Position numbers and translations under genes: made by a program | Shown: positions 28,008 through 36,545 of the stretch, piece by piece | Layout of the letters: each line of letters opens with the position of its first letter | Numbering within the stretch: position 1 is the first letter of the stretch | From: Pleomorphomonas sp. PLEO | GTDB taxonomy: Bacteria; Pseudomonadota; Alphaproteobacteria; Rhizobiales; Pleomorphomonadaceae | Direction of reading: 5' to 3' | Length of the DNA: 64,000 nucleotides | NCBI RefSeq assembly: GCF_041320595.1 | Contig: NZ_CP166625.1 | Location: 3,656,001-3,720,000 of the forward strand | Notes under the pieces: generated by a model | Database searches by the model: none | What the model was told of the DNA's origin: nothing | Seen by the model: only the letters and a program-made list of their open reading frames with translations

Positions 28008-29546
28008 TCAGCGAGCGATCAGGCAGTCGCCGCCGGCCGAGCGAAGCTGTTCGCAGAGTGCCACGGCAGCTTCCTTGGTAGGGGCGCCAACGCGGGCCCG
28101 GTAGTAGACGCCCTTGCTGCCAAGGTCGGCCTGCTGGATGTCGGCGACCGCCGAGCCAAGAATGGATGGGAATTTCCGTTGCAACGCGACGAAAGCAGAG
28201 CGCGCCGCGTCCTCGCTACGCTGAGATGACAGCTGCACATACGCCCCGACACCGCCACTTGAGGCAGCCGCCGGCGCAGGTTGCGTGACGGCAGGCAAGC
28301 TTGCGACTTGCGCCGGCGCGGCTGGCTGTGCCTTACCGGCCGTGGCCGTCAGATCAAGCGGACCGGATGACGGCGTGGCAGCAGGAGCGGCCGGCTTGTC
28401 AGGCGGCAGCGGTGCCGACGCCTGGGTTGGTACGGAAGCCGTCGTTTCGACGGAGGTGTCCGGTGTGGCGCTGGCCACGGCGGCAAGATTGATCGGCATC
28501 GACTGGCCGGAAGCATCGGTCAGATTGCTCGCCGGCAAACCTTGAGGCGCCGCCGGTGTGTTGTCGGACGCCACGGTCTGATTGGTCGAGGCAAGCGGCG
28601 GCAGGCCAGTACCGCCCTCTGTGTCATCACCTGCGGCGGTATCGCCGGCGGTTTCACTGCGGGCGATGATCTGACCGGCACCATCGCTCGGCGACGGCGC
28701 GGTCGTGGTCGTCGTGTTCGCGGCCGAATCGGCAGGTGTCTCGATCAAAGAACCGTCAGGCCTAACCAGCACGGTACGTACGCGACGCGGGCCCGTTTCG
28801 TTGGGATCGAACCCGGTAGGAAGCTCTGCCTCCACCTCTTGGCCGTCCGGAAGCGTGATTCGCGAGACGTGCGGCGTGACGGCCGGCAGCTCCGGTACAT
28901 CACCACTGCGGGCAACCAAACGCTCCTCGCTCTTGGGCGGAGCACCACCGACCGTGTCGTAGACAGATGCGCCTTCCGAGGACGCAATAACTTCCTGAGC
29001 GTTGGGATCCGGCTTGACCTTGTAAGGACCGTCGGGTGCCTTCACAACCACGGCCTCGCGGAACCCCGTCGAACCGCCAAAGAACGCCCAACCGGCAAAG
29101 CCGGTGGCCATAACGAGGACCGCCGCGGCGACAGCCGTCATGAGGCGACGACGACCGTGTGTGTTGGCGGGCTCAACCTCCGCGTCACCAACATGTGGGG
29201 GAAGGACACCGAATTCGTCAACGACCGGATCGACGCCATCGCGTTCGAACTCAGCCATGAACTCATCGAGAGCCTGATCGTCCCATGGATCATAAGCCTG
29301 GTTGGCTTTGCGCGCACTGGCCGGCTTGTAGACTTGGCCGGTGCGTACATCGACCGGATTCATCGAAGCTATGTCCTGCTCCAGTTCGGCAGCGAGAGCG
29401 TCGACGAACTGGTCCATATCGGCGTCGCTGGCTTCACGACCGCTGAGGAGATCTTCATAGAAGCGTTCATCCTCGCTGAGCCGCCCATCGCTGCCGGATA
29501 CGGCGGGCCGCGTGGAGGACTGTTCGGCTGCGCTGCTCCTAACCAT
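28008..29546 (-). CDS. SPOR-domain membrane protein
   Basis: A 512-residue bitopic protein with an acidic cytoplasmic N-terminus (1-135), one transmembrane helix (LMTAVAAAVLVMATGFAGWAFF), a long Ala/Pro/Thr-rich periplasmic linker, and a C-terminal SPOR domain (GAYVQLSSQRSEDAARSAF to CLIAR). SPOR domains bind denuded glycans at the septum, so the protein probably acts in division. Its place between argS and nagZ is conserved in the order. Confidence 0.9.
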   Translation of the reverse strand: MVRSSAAEQSSTRPAVSGSDGRLSEDERFYEDLLSGREASDADMDQFVDALAAELEQDIASMNPVDVRTGQVYKPASARKANQAYDPWDDQALDEFMAEFERDGVDPVVDEFGVLPPHVGDAEVEPANTHGRRRLMTAVAAAVLVMATGFAGWAFFGGSTGFREAVVVKAPDGPYKVKPDPNAQEVIASSEGASVYDTVGGAPPKSEERLVARSGDVPELPAVTPHVSRITLPDGQEVEAELPTGFDPNETGPRRVRTVLVRPDGSLIETPADSAANTTTTTAPSPSDGAGQIIARSETAGDTAAGDDTEGGTGLPPLASTNQTVASDNTPAAPQGLPASNLTDASGQSMPINLAAVASATPDTSVETTASVPTQASAPLPPDKPAAPAATPSSGPLDLTATAGKAQPAAPAQVASLPAVTQPAPAAASSGGVGAYVQLSSQRSEDAARSAFVALQRKFPSILGSAVADIQQADLGSKGVYYRARVGAPTKEAAVALCEQLRSAGGDCLIAR

Positions 29547-29606
29547 CGGCGTCGCTCTTCCCGTTTCACTTCGCCACCGCCAGGATCAGACGATCCGCCT
29601 AGGCGA

Positions 29607-31358
29607 TTATCTCATCTCTTCGGGCGCATTGACGCCAAGAACCTCAAGGCCCGACGCGATAACGTTCCTGACCGCCTTGACCAGAGCCAAGCGCGCATGG
29701 GTCAACAGTGGTTCATCAGGGTTAACAAAACGCAAACTTACATTTTCCTTGCCAGCGTTCCAATGTCCATGGAAGTCGCTAGCCAGTTCATACAGATAAA
29801 ATGCGACCCGGTGTGGCTCATGAGAACCGGCAGCGGCGTCAACAACGCGTGGAAATTCCGCCAATTTCCGTATCAGCGCCAGTTCAGACGGATCGGCAAG
29901 CAGTTCCAATGGCGCAGCCGATTCGTCGGCCGCAGCCGCTTCGGGCGCCGTTTCGCGGGCTTGGCGCAGGATGGAATAGCAGCGAGCGTGGGCGTACTGG
30001 ACGTAGAAGACAGGGTTGTCCTTGCTCTGTTCCTTGACTTTAACGAAGTCAAAATCGAGCGGCGCGTCGTTCTTGCGCATGAGCATCATGAAGCGCACCG
30101 CATCGCGGCCGACCTCTTCGACAACTTCGGCCAGCGTCACGAAGTCGCCGGAACGTTTGCTCATCTTCACGGGCTCGCCGCCCCGATAGAGCTTCACCAG
30201 TTGGCAAAGGCGAACGATGACCTCAACCGTGCCACCGGAAATGGCGCTGCCGACGGCCTCGAGCCGCTTGACGTAACCGCCGTGATCGGCGCCGAGAATA
30301 AAGATCATCTGCTTGAAGCCGCGCTGATACTTCGAGCGCATATAGGCGACGTCGGCGGCGAAATAGGTGTAGCTCCCGTCTGACTTGACCAAGGCACGGT
30401 CGACATCGTCGCCGGCATTGGAGGAGCGGAACAGCACCTGCTCGCGATCCTCCCAGTCGTCGGGCAACTGGCCCTTGGGCGGCGGCAGGCGGCCGTCATA
30501 GACGAGGTCGCGCTGGCGAAACTCCTCGATCATCTCAGCGATCTCGGAAGGCTCGTTGCCGCGCGGGTCGTGCAGCGTCTTCTCGGAAAAAAACAGGTCA
30601 TGCCGCACACCGAGCATCGCTAGATCGGCCCGGATCATGTCCATCATCATGTCGACGGCGAGCTTCTTGATAACCGGAAGCCACTCGGACTCAGGCATAG
30701 TCAGCAGCCGATCACCCCATGTGGCCTTGAGCGCTTCGCCAACCGGCTTCAGATAGTCGCCAGGATAGAGGCCTTCGGGAATTTCGATCGTCTCACCGAG
30801 AGCCTCGCGGTAGCGCAGAAAGACAGAGCGGGCCAGCACGTCGATCTGACCACCGGCGTCATTGATGTAATATTCCTTGGTGACATCGAAGCCGGCCTTG
30901 GCCAGCAACTGGGCCAACGCATCGCCCACGACGGCGCCCCGGCAATGGCCAACATGCATCGGGCCTGTTGGGTTGGCAGACACATATTCGACGTTGACCT
31001 TGAGGCTCTTGCCGAGGCTGGTCGCGCCGACGTCGAGGCCCTCGGCCAGCGACACTTTCAGGAAATTGGTCCAGAAGGCCGGGGAAATGCGGAGGTTGAT
31101 GAACCCAGGGCCAGCCACTTCGACCGCCTCGACATCCGGATCGCTCCGGAGCATCGCGGCGATATCCTCGGCGAGGTCGCGCGGCTTCTTGCCCAGCGGC
31201 TTTGCCAAGAGCATGGCGGCGTTGGTGGCAACATCGCCATGGCTCGCATCGCGCGGCGGCTCGACGGCGATGCGGGAGAGCACATCAGCGGGAACGTCAA
31301 GCAGCAAAGAAGCGATGGCCGAGCGAATGCGCTCGCCGAACACCTGGAAGATATTCAT
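29607..31358 (-). CDS. argS: Arginyl-tRNA synthetase
   Basis: A 583-residue class I synthetase. The HIGH-type motif appears as MHVGHCRG near residue 137 and the second motif as [12 protein letters not shown] near residue 400. The N-terminal Add1 domain and the C-terminal DALR anticodon domain are present. Length is normal for the bacterial enzyme. It lies downstream of dgt and upstream of the SPOR gene. Confidence 0.98.
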   Translation of the reverse strand: MNIFQVFGERIRSAIASLLLDVPADVLSRIAVEPPRDASHGDVATNAAMLLAKPLGKKPRDLAEDIAAMLRSDPDVEAVEVAGPGFINLRISPAFWTNFLKVSLAEGLDVGATSLGKSLKVNVEYVSANPTGPMHVGHCRGAVVGDALAQLLAKAGFDVTKEYYINDAGGQIDVLARSVFLRYREALGETIEIPEGLYPGDYLKPVGEALKATWGDRLLTMPESEWLPVIKKLAVDMMMDMIRADLAMLGVRHDLFFSEKTLHDPRGNEPSEIAEMIEEFRQRDLVYDGRLPPPKGQLPDDWEDREQVLFRSSNAGDDVDRALVKSDGSYTYFAADVAYMRSKYQRGFKQMIFILGADHGGYVKRLEAVGSAISGGTVEVIVRLCQLVKLYRGGEPVKMSKRSGDFVTLAEVVEEVGRDAVRFMMLMRKNDAPLDFDFVKVKEQSKDNPVFYVQYAHARCYSILRQARETAPEAAAADESAAPLELLADPSELALIRKLAEFPRVVDAAAGSHEPHRVAFYLYELASDFHGHWNAGKENVSLRFVNPDEPLLTHARLALVKAVRNVIASGLEVLGVNAPEEMR

Positions 31359-31402
31359 CGGGTACCTCGTGGGAGCCGGATTCCGGCCATTCGGCGAGGG
31401 GC

Positions 31403-32617
31403 CTAGCGCAATTCCGGCGTATCGTCAAACCAGCGACGGTGTTCCTGGATGGCGAAACGGTCGGTCATGCCGGCAATATAGTCGCCCACGCGCCGGGCGA
31501 GAGCTGTCTCATCGCTGGCATCTAGGTCGCGCCGCCATTCCTCCGGCATGAAGTCCGGATGGGTGACGTATTTGTCAAACAGGTCCTTGACCACACGGTC
31601 GGCATCGCGGCGCACCCGCATCACCTCGGGGTGCCGGTACATGCGAGGGAAGAGAAACCCTTTGATGGCCGCATCGACGGCGGCCATCTTCTCGGAAAAG
31701 GTGACGATGGTGTGGCCGGCCTGCCGGATGTCGTCGGACGACAGTGGATTGATCGCGGCGAGCCGGGCGAGCGCGGCTGCGATCACGTCCTCGACCATGG
31801 CGGTGATCAGCCGACGGGTGATTTCATGGATGGTGCGGTGTCGGTCGAGGCCTGGGTATTTAGCCTCGATCGCCTCGAGGAAGCCGCCGATAAGCGGCAA
31901 CGGCCTGAGATCATTGAGAGAAAACAACCCGGCGCGCAAACCATCGTCAATGTCGTGTGCGTCATAAGCGATATCGTCGGCGATCGCAGCACACTGCGCC
32001 TCGGCGCTGGCATATGTGCCGAGCTTGAGGGACTGTAGGTCTGGGTAAGCAAGCAGTGCCACCGGCAGTCCTCGCTCGGCGTGCCGGCCGATCGCCTTGC
32101 CGTCCGCGTCGGTCAGCGGACCGTTATGCTTGACGAGGCCCTCCAGCGTTTCCCAAGACAGGTTGAGCCCATCAAACTCGGCGTAGGAGTGTTCCAGCTC
32201 GGTAACCGCCCGGAAGGACTGAGCATTGTGATCGAATCCGCCAAAGCCGGTAAGGCAGGCATCGAGCGCATCTTCGCCGGTGTGGCCGAACGGCGTATGA
32301 CCGAGGTCATGGGCGAGCGCCAATGCCTCGGCGAGATCCTCGTTGAGCCTCAGCGCGCGGGCGAGCGCGCGGGCGATTTGCGCCACTTCCAGCGTATGGG
32401 TGAGGCGGGTCCGGTAATGGTCGCCTTCATGAAAGACGAAAACCTGCGTCTTGTGCTTCAGGCGGCGGAAGGTGGTGGAGTGGATGATGCGATCGCGATC
32501 GCGTTGGAACGGCGTGCGTGTCGGGCTCGCTGACTCGGAATAACGCCGGCCGAGACTCTCCTCGGGATGGACGGCGAAAAGTGCCAGCGGCTCAGTACCA
32601 AACCCAAGACCTGCCAC
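31403..32617 (-). CDS. dgt: dGTPase-like HD-domain triphosphohydrolase
   Basis: A 404-residue deoxyguanosinetriphosphate triphosphohydrolase-like protein. HD-domain metal motifs are visible: [15 protein letters not shown] near residue 70, [11 protein letters not shown] near residue 102 and [11 protein letters not shown] further on. It hydrolyses dNTPs to nucleosides and triphosphate. The start is a GTG with GGGAGG 6 bases upstream. It is divergent from erpA across 140 bases, the usual arrangement in rhizobia. Confidence 0.95.
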   Translation of the reverse strand: MAGLGFGTEPLALFAVHPEESLGRRYSESASPTRTPFQRDRDRIIHSTTFRRLKHKTQVFVFHEGDHYRTRLTHTLEVAQIARALARALRLNEDLAEALALAHDLGHTPFGHTGEDALDACLTGFGGFDHNAQSFRAVTELEHSYAEFDGLNLSWETLEGLVKHNGPLTDADGKAIGRHAERGLPVALLAYPDLQSLKLGTYASAEAQCAAIADDIAYDAHDIDDGLRAGLFSLNDLRPLPLIGGFLEAIEAKYPGLDRHRTIHEITRRLITAMVEDVIAAALARLAAINPLSSDDIRQAGHTIVTFSEKMAAVDAAIKGFLFPRMYRHPEVMRVRRDADRVVKDLFDKYVTHPDFMPEEWRRDLDASDETALARRVGDYIAGMTDRFAIQEHRRWFDDTPELR

Positions 32618-32757
32618 GATGACCTCCCGACCCCTTGTTCAGCCTCGGCAAACGCGCATGACGGGCTCTCGCAGCCGTCATTTGACTTTGCCATCCGCTG
32701 CCTTACGTATGTCAGCAGGGATCACACATTCAAGTCATTCGAGCCCTAGGAACCATC

Positions 32758-33096
32758 ATGGAAGCTCTCGCCGCCAACATCACCATGACCGCCGGTGCCG
32801 CGCGTCGGATTTTCAAGGTATTGGAGAAGCAGCCGAGCAAGACGGCGTTGCGGATCTCGGTCGAGGGTGGTGGCTGCTCCGGATTTTCCTATCACTTCGA
32901 CCTCGTCGAGGGGCAAAATGCCGATGATCTCGCCGTCACGCGCGATGGCGCGACGGTGCTGATCGATGCGGTTTCGCTGCCTTTCATGGACGGCTCCGAG
33001 ATCGACTTCGTCGACGACCTGATGGGCCAGTCCTTCAAGATCAACAATCCGAACGCCACATCCAGCTGCGGCTGCGGCACATCATTTTCCGTCTGA
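32758..33096 (+). CDS. erpA: A-type iron-sulfur carrier protein ErpA/IscA
   Basis: A 112-residue A-type Fe-S carrier. The three ligand cysteines are present: VEGGGCSGF near residue 40 and SSCGCGTSF at the C-terminus. It delivers [4Fe-4S] clusters to apo-proteins. The context (divergent from dgt, convergent with the quinone oxidoreductase 8 bases away) is typical. I cannot distinguish ErpA from IscA by sequence alone; gene order favours the insertion-type ErpA. Confidence 0.93.
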   Translation: MEALAANITMTAGAARRIFKVLEKQPSKTALRISVEGGGCSGFSYHFDLVEGQNADDLAVTRDGATVLIDAVSLPFMDGSEIDFVDDLMGQSFKINNPNATSSCGCGTSFSV

Positions 33097-33104
33097 TGCC
33101 GAAT

Positions 33105-34082
33105 TCAGACGGTCAGTAGCGTCGAGCCGACTGTCTCCCGAGCCTCCATGGCCTTGTGGCAGGCGACGGCGTTCGTCAGCGCGAACTTCTGTCCGACATT
33201 GATCGTCACCACCTCATTGCGTATCTGCTCGAACAGGTCCTCGGCGCAAGCATCGAGGTCAGCGCGCGTCGCGGTGTAGTGGCCGAGCGTCGGGCGGGTC
33301 GCATAAAGCGATCCTTTCTGCGACAGTATACCGAGACTGAATTCCGATACCGGCCCCGAGGAGTTGCCGAAGGAGACGAACAGGCCGCGCGGCTTCAAAC
33401 AGTCGAGCGAGGCCGGGAACGTGTCCTTGCCAACCGAATCATAGACGACGTCGCACTTGGCGCCGCGGGTTATCTCACCCACGCGGGCGACGAAGTCTTC
33501 CGCGCGATAGTTGATCACATGGGTGTAGCCGCAGGCCCTCGCGATCTCCGCCTTCTCTTCCGAACCGACCGTGGCGATGGACGTCGCACCGATCGACTTT
33601 AGCCATTGGCCGGCGATCTGACCGACACCACCGGCGCCAGCATGAAACAGCACGGTATGGTCACGCGTCACCTGAAAGGTCTGGCGCAGCAGATATTGCA
33701 CCGTCATGCCCTTGAGGAGGCTCGCCGCGACGGTAAAGCCATCGATGTCGTCGGGAACGCGGACGAGCCGCTGCGCCGAGATGAGGCGCGCTTCGACGTA
33801 GGCGCCAACCGATCCGGCATAGGCAACACGATCGCCCGGATGAAACTGAACAACACCCTCACCCACCTTTTCCACGATGCCGACAGCCTCGGCGCCCGGG
33901 ATGAACGGCAAGCCGGCCGGCGCGGGGTAGATCCCATTGCGATAGTAGGTGTCGATGAAGTTCACGCCAATCGCCGTGTGCCTGAGGCGCACCTCACCCG
34001 GACCGGGCATACCGACTTCGACTTCCTCGACGGACATCACTTCGGGTCCGCCCGTTTGACGGACGACAATCGCCTTCACCAT
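33105..34082 (-). CDS. Quinone oxidoreductase (zeta-crystallin type)
   Basis: A 325-residue NADPH:quinone oxidoreductase-like MDR protein. GVNFIDTYYRNGIYP near residue 40, the Rossmann loop HAGAGGVGQIAGQ and DVVYDSVGKDTF are family stretches. It probably makes one-electron semiquinones from NADPH. The ATG at 34082 was chosen since GGGAG lies 8 bases upstream; a GTG three codons earlier overlaps that site. It is 26 bases downstream of an MFS gene. Confidence 0.92.
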   Translation of the reverse strand: MVKAIVVRQTGGPEVMSVEEVEVGMPGPGEVRLRHTAIGVNFIDTYYRNGIYPAPAGLPFIPGAEAVGIVEKVGEGVVQFHPGDRVAYAGSVGAYVEARLISAQRLVRVPDDIDGFTVAASLLKGMTVQYLLRQTFQVTRDHTVLFHAGAGGVGQIAGQWLKSIGATSIATVGSEEKAEIARACGYTHVINYRAEDFVARVGEITRGAKCDVVYDSVGKDTFPASLDCLKPRGLFVSFGNSSGPVSEFSLGILSQKGSLYATRPTLGHYTATRADLDACAEDLFEQIRNEVVTINVGQKFALTNAVACHKAMEARETVGSTLLTV

Positions 34083-34108
34083 GGCCTTCACTCCCGGAAA
34101 TCGGCGGG

Positions 34109-35329
34109 TTACGTGGTTGAAATCTTCGTATCACCAACGGCGGCAGGCCCGCCAACTATCTTTTGTTGGCTGCCGAGATCGGCCGGCGGCGGATCGGCTT
34201 CACGGGCAAAGACGCCCGACATCGCCACGAAGGGCAACATCATGAGGAATGCCGCCGTCAGGCCGAAATGCTGCGCTACAAAGCCGACGCCGGGAGGGGC
34301 CAACAGGAAGATCGAGGTGATGATCATCGACATGGCAGCCACGTTGCGCGCCGCGTCGCCCGGCTTGTCACCGGCCGCCGCCACGCCGATCGGCATGACC
34401 AGCGACACGCCAACACCCATCAGTGCCAATGACAAACCGGAGATGGCGATGTGTGGCGAGAAGATGAAACCGACCAGCCCTATGGCCGTCATGGTAGCGC
34501 AGACGCGGACGATGCTTGACGCACGATAGCGCGCCCGGAACCAGTCGCCCAACACCCGGCCGACAAACATTGTAAGCGGGAAGGTGCCGTAGGCGGCCGA
34601 CGTCCAAAACGGACTTGGCTGGAGCCGTTCGCGCAGGAACAGCGTACCCCAATCATAAACCGCGCCCTCTGCCAGCGTCACGCCGGTTGCCATGATGCAG
34701 AGACCTACCAAACTGAGGCTTGGTATGGTGAATAGCGGCGGCTTGGCTCCCCCGACCGGACGAAGGATCCGTTCATACATCGGTTGAGGCAGCAGTCGCG
34801 CGATCCCGCCACAAGCGACGATGCCGAGAGCCCCCACCGTGGCGAGGTGCCAGACCAAGGGCACGCCAAACTGGCCGAACAGGCCTGCTGAAAGCGCCCC
34901 GCAGACAAAGCCAAGGCTCCAATAGCCGTGGCACTGGGCCATGTATTTACCGCCGGAGGTCGTCTCGAGGCGTTGGACGCCGGCATTGCCACCGATCTCG
35001 AACAATGTATTGCCAACGCCGGCGAAGAACAGCACGGCGGCGAGGATCGTCCAGTGACCTGCGAGACCGATGCCGAGTACCATCATCGCGGCGAGCACAA
35101 GCCCCCACACGCCGACGCGGGCAGCGGCGAAGCGATCCATCAGCGGCCCGGCGATGGGCGCCGTGACCAGTGCCCCCACGGGCCCTAGAAACAACGCCAG
35201 CCCCATTGTCGCCTTGTCGACGCCAAGATGGGCAAGCAGGTCCGGCATGCGCGTCAGCCAGTTGGCTGTGAGAAAGGACGAGCCGAAATAAAGGGTGCCG
35301 ATACGCAGGGCGGTAAACACGGGCCTCAC
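34109..35329 (-). CDS. MFS transporter
   Basis: A 406-residue major facilitator with about 12 hydrophobic helices. An N-terminal FGSSFLTANWLTRMPDLLAHLG and the GPLMDRFAAARVG loop (motif A-like) are visible. The substrate is unknown; this subfamily is annotated simply as MFS in related genomes. It may share a transcript with the quinone oxidoreductase. Confidence 0.88.
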   Translation of the reverse strand: MRPVFTALRIGTLYFGSSFLTANWLTRMPDLLAHLGVDKATMGLALFLGPVGALVTAPIAGPLMDRFAAARVGVWGLVLAAMMVLGIGLAGHWTILAAVLFFAGVGNTLFEIGGNAGVQRLETTSGGKYMAQCHGYWSLGFVCGALSAGLFGQFGVPLVWHLATVGALGIVACGGIARLLPQPMYERILRPVGGAKPPLFTIPSLSLVGLCIMATGVTLAEGAVYDWGTLFLRERLQPSPFWTSAAYGTFPLTMFVGRVLGDWFRARYRASSIVRVCATMTAIGLVGFIFSPHIAISGLSLALMGVGVSLVMPIGVAAAGDKPGDAARNVAAMSMIITSIFLLAPPGVGFVAQHFGLTAAFLMMLPFVAMSGVFAREADPPPADLGSQQKIVGGPAAVGDTKISTT

Positions 35330-35635
35330 CGATCAATAGGAAAAGAGGCGGATTCGCTTGCGGAAACCGCCCAATAATCCTGAAATTCATAAAACGATTC
35401 AAACGTTCAACGCAATGCCCGGCATAAGACCCGGGTCGGCTTCGCAGATGTTCGAAGCGGAGCCGTGCTATCTCGGACACACAGAAAAGCGGGCGCGGCT
35501 TTGTCTGGAGAGAGAAAAACGCCCTGCCCTCGGTTGCCATGTCGGTTCGGGTCGAGTATGTGAAAGCCCGTTCGCGCCGTCCCCGTTGCGGGTTATACTC
35601 GGCGAAAGTGGTAGTTGCCGCTGCGATCAAGGTGG
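35330..35635 (+). promoter_or_regulatory. Region upstream of tRNA-Lys with a candidate -10 box
   Basis: About 300 bases between the MFS start and the tRNA. A TATACT hexamer at 35594-35599 lies 36 bases before the mature tRNA and could be its -10 box; the matching -35 is poor. Nothing else was recognised, and small ORFs here show no family features. Confidence 0.35.
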
Positions 35636-35711
35636 GAGCGCGTAGCTCAGTCGGTAGAGCACGTGACTTTTAATCATGGGGTCATGGGTTCGAATCCCAT
35701 CGCGCTCACCA
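35636..35711 (+). tRNA. tRNA-Lys (UUU)
   Basis: A 76-base cloverleaf with the 7-bp acceptor GAGCGCG/CGCGCTC, a TAGCTCAGTCGGTAGAGC D-arm, and an anticodon stem CGTGA/TCATG closing the loop CTTTTAA (anticodon TTT). The T-arm is ATGGG TTCGAAT CCCAT, and the CCA is encoded. It is the boundary between the housekeeping block and the accessory block, and a degenerate copy of its 3' half lies at 60796-60830. Confidence 0.97.
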
Positions 35712-35854
35712 ATCTTTTCAATGGGTTAGAAGCAGACAGAATAGAACCAGACCAGAACATGCGACTGTTTGCGAGGCTTTGCGACTAGTCGCACAACTCG
35801 CACGTGCGACCAGTCGTTCTATTTGCGTACTCATGGTCGTTTTGCCCCTCGATG

Positions 35855-36217
35855 TCAGGGGCTCTTCTTTTCTGGCTCACTCTTTGAAGGCTCGAGTTCT
35901 TTTGGCAAAGGCTTCGAAGAGCGGCGTCGATGGACTTCGGCGGCAAAAGCGCGACGGTCTTCGTTCTGAGAGGCATCGCCAGCAACAGCAAATGGAAGGC
36001 CGAACGGACCAAGAAACAGGCCTAAAGCCAGGCCGGTGACTGCTCGTTCCGCCGTCTTGTCATCGTAGGTCAACGCCTTCTCTCGGATCGAAAGGCACTC
36101 CGGGCTATCGAACTTCAGGTCCTTTTCCGCAGCGAATTTTTCAGCATAGATTTGTGGTTTCGGCGCGCACGCGAAAAGAGCGACGCACGCGGCGACGACA
36201 AGCAAAGACAAACGCAT
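35855..36217 (-). CDS. Hypothetical lipoprotein with a hydrophobic core
   Basis: A 120-residue protein starting MRLSLLVVAA, with a lipobox (ALFAC). A central hydrophobic Gly/Phe-rich stretch (GLALGLFLGPFGLPFAVAG) follows, and the tail is charged and Lys/Pro/Ser-rich. I recognise no named family. A start further upstream is possible (36232), but the chosen one gives a normal signal peptide. It is isolated between the tRNA and the glycosyltransferase. Confidence 0.7.
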   Translation of the reverse strand: MRLSLLVVAACVALFACAPKPQIYAEKFAAEKDLKFDSPECLSIREKALTYDDKTAERAVTGLALGLFLGPFGLPFAVAGDASQNEDRRAFAAEVHRRRSSKPLPKELEPSKSEPEKKSP

Positions 36218-36545
36218 TACAGCCCCCAACATTGAGGGCCTTTGCGTTGCGAGCCGTCGCCGCCCTATCAACCCTGGGTGGTTTTCGCATCCATCCAGGC
36301 GATCAGCTTTTCAATGGCATGCTCGGCCATTCCCGGGGGGAAGCCGAGATCGGCGCACGAGCGAGACTCTTCGGCTCTGGTAGCCCCGGAGCGGTTCAAA
36401 CCGACTGCGCTTCACGTCCTGGCCCTCTCGATGGGCCAGAACGAACTTCAAACCAGTTTCGGGCGCGAGGGGCAACGTCGAAGCGGAATGGACGGACAAA
36501 GCTCAATCGGCGCGCTCGAGGCTGGCATATGGCAGCAAAATATTC
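36218..36545. other. Intergenic region without a recognised gene
   Basis: About 330 bases between the lipoprotein and the glycosyltransferase stop. A 20-codon minus-strand frame (36268-36330) follows 26 in-frame codons with no start. It may be the end of an eroded gene but is too short to name. No clear terminator is visible. Confidence 0.3.

Noticed and set aside
28542-30383. 613-residue plus-strand ORF
   Set aside because: Lies antisense to the SPOR and argS genes, both with unmistakable motifs; composition is that of antisense GC-rich DNA.
36268-36330. 20-codon minus-strand frame MAEHAIEKLIAW...
   Set aside because: Too short, with no ribosome-binding site; perhaps the end of an eroded gene.
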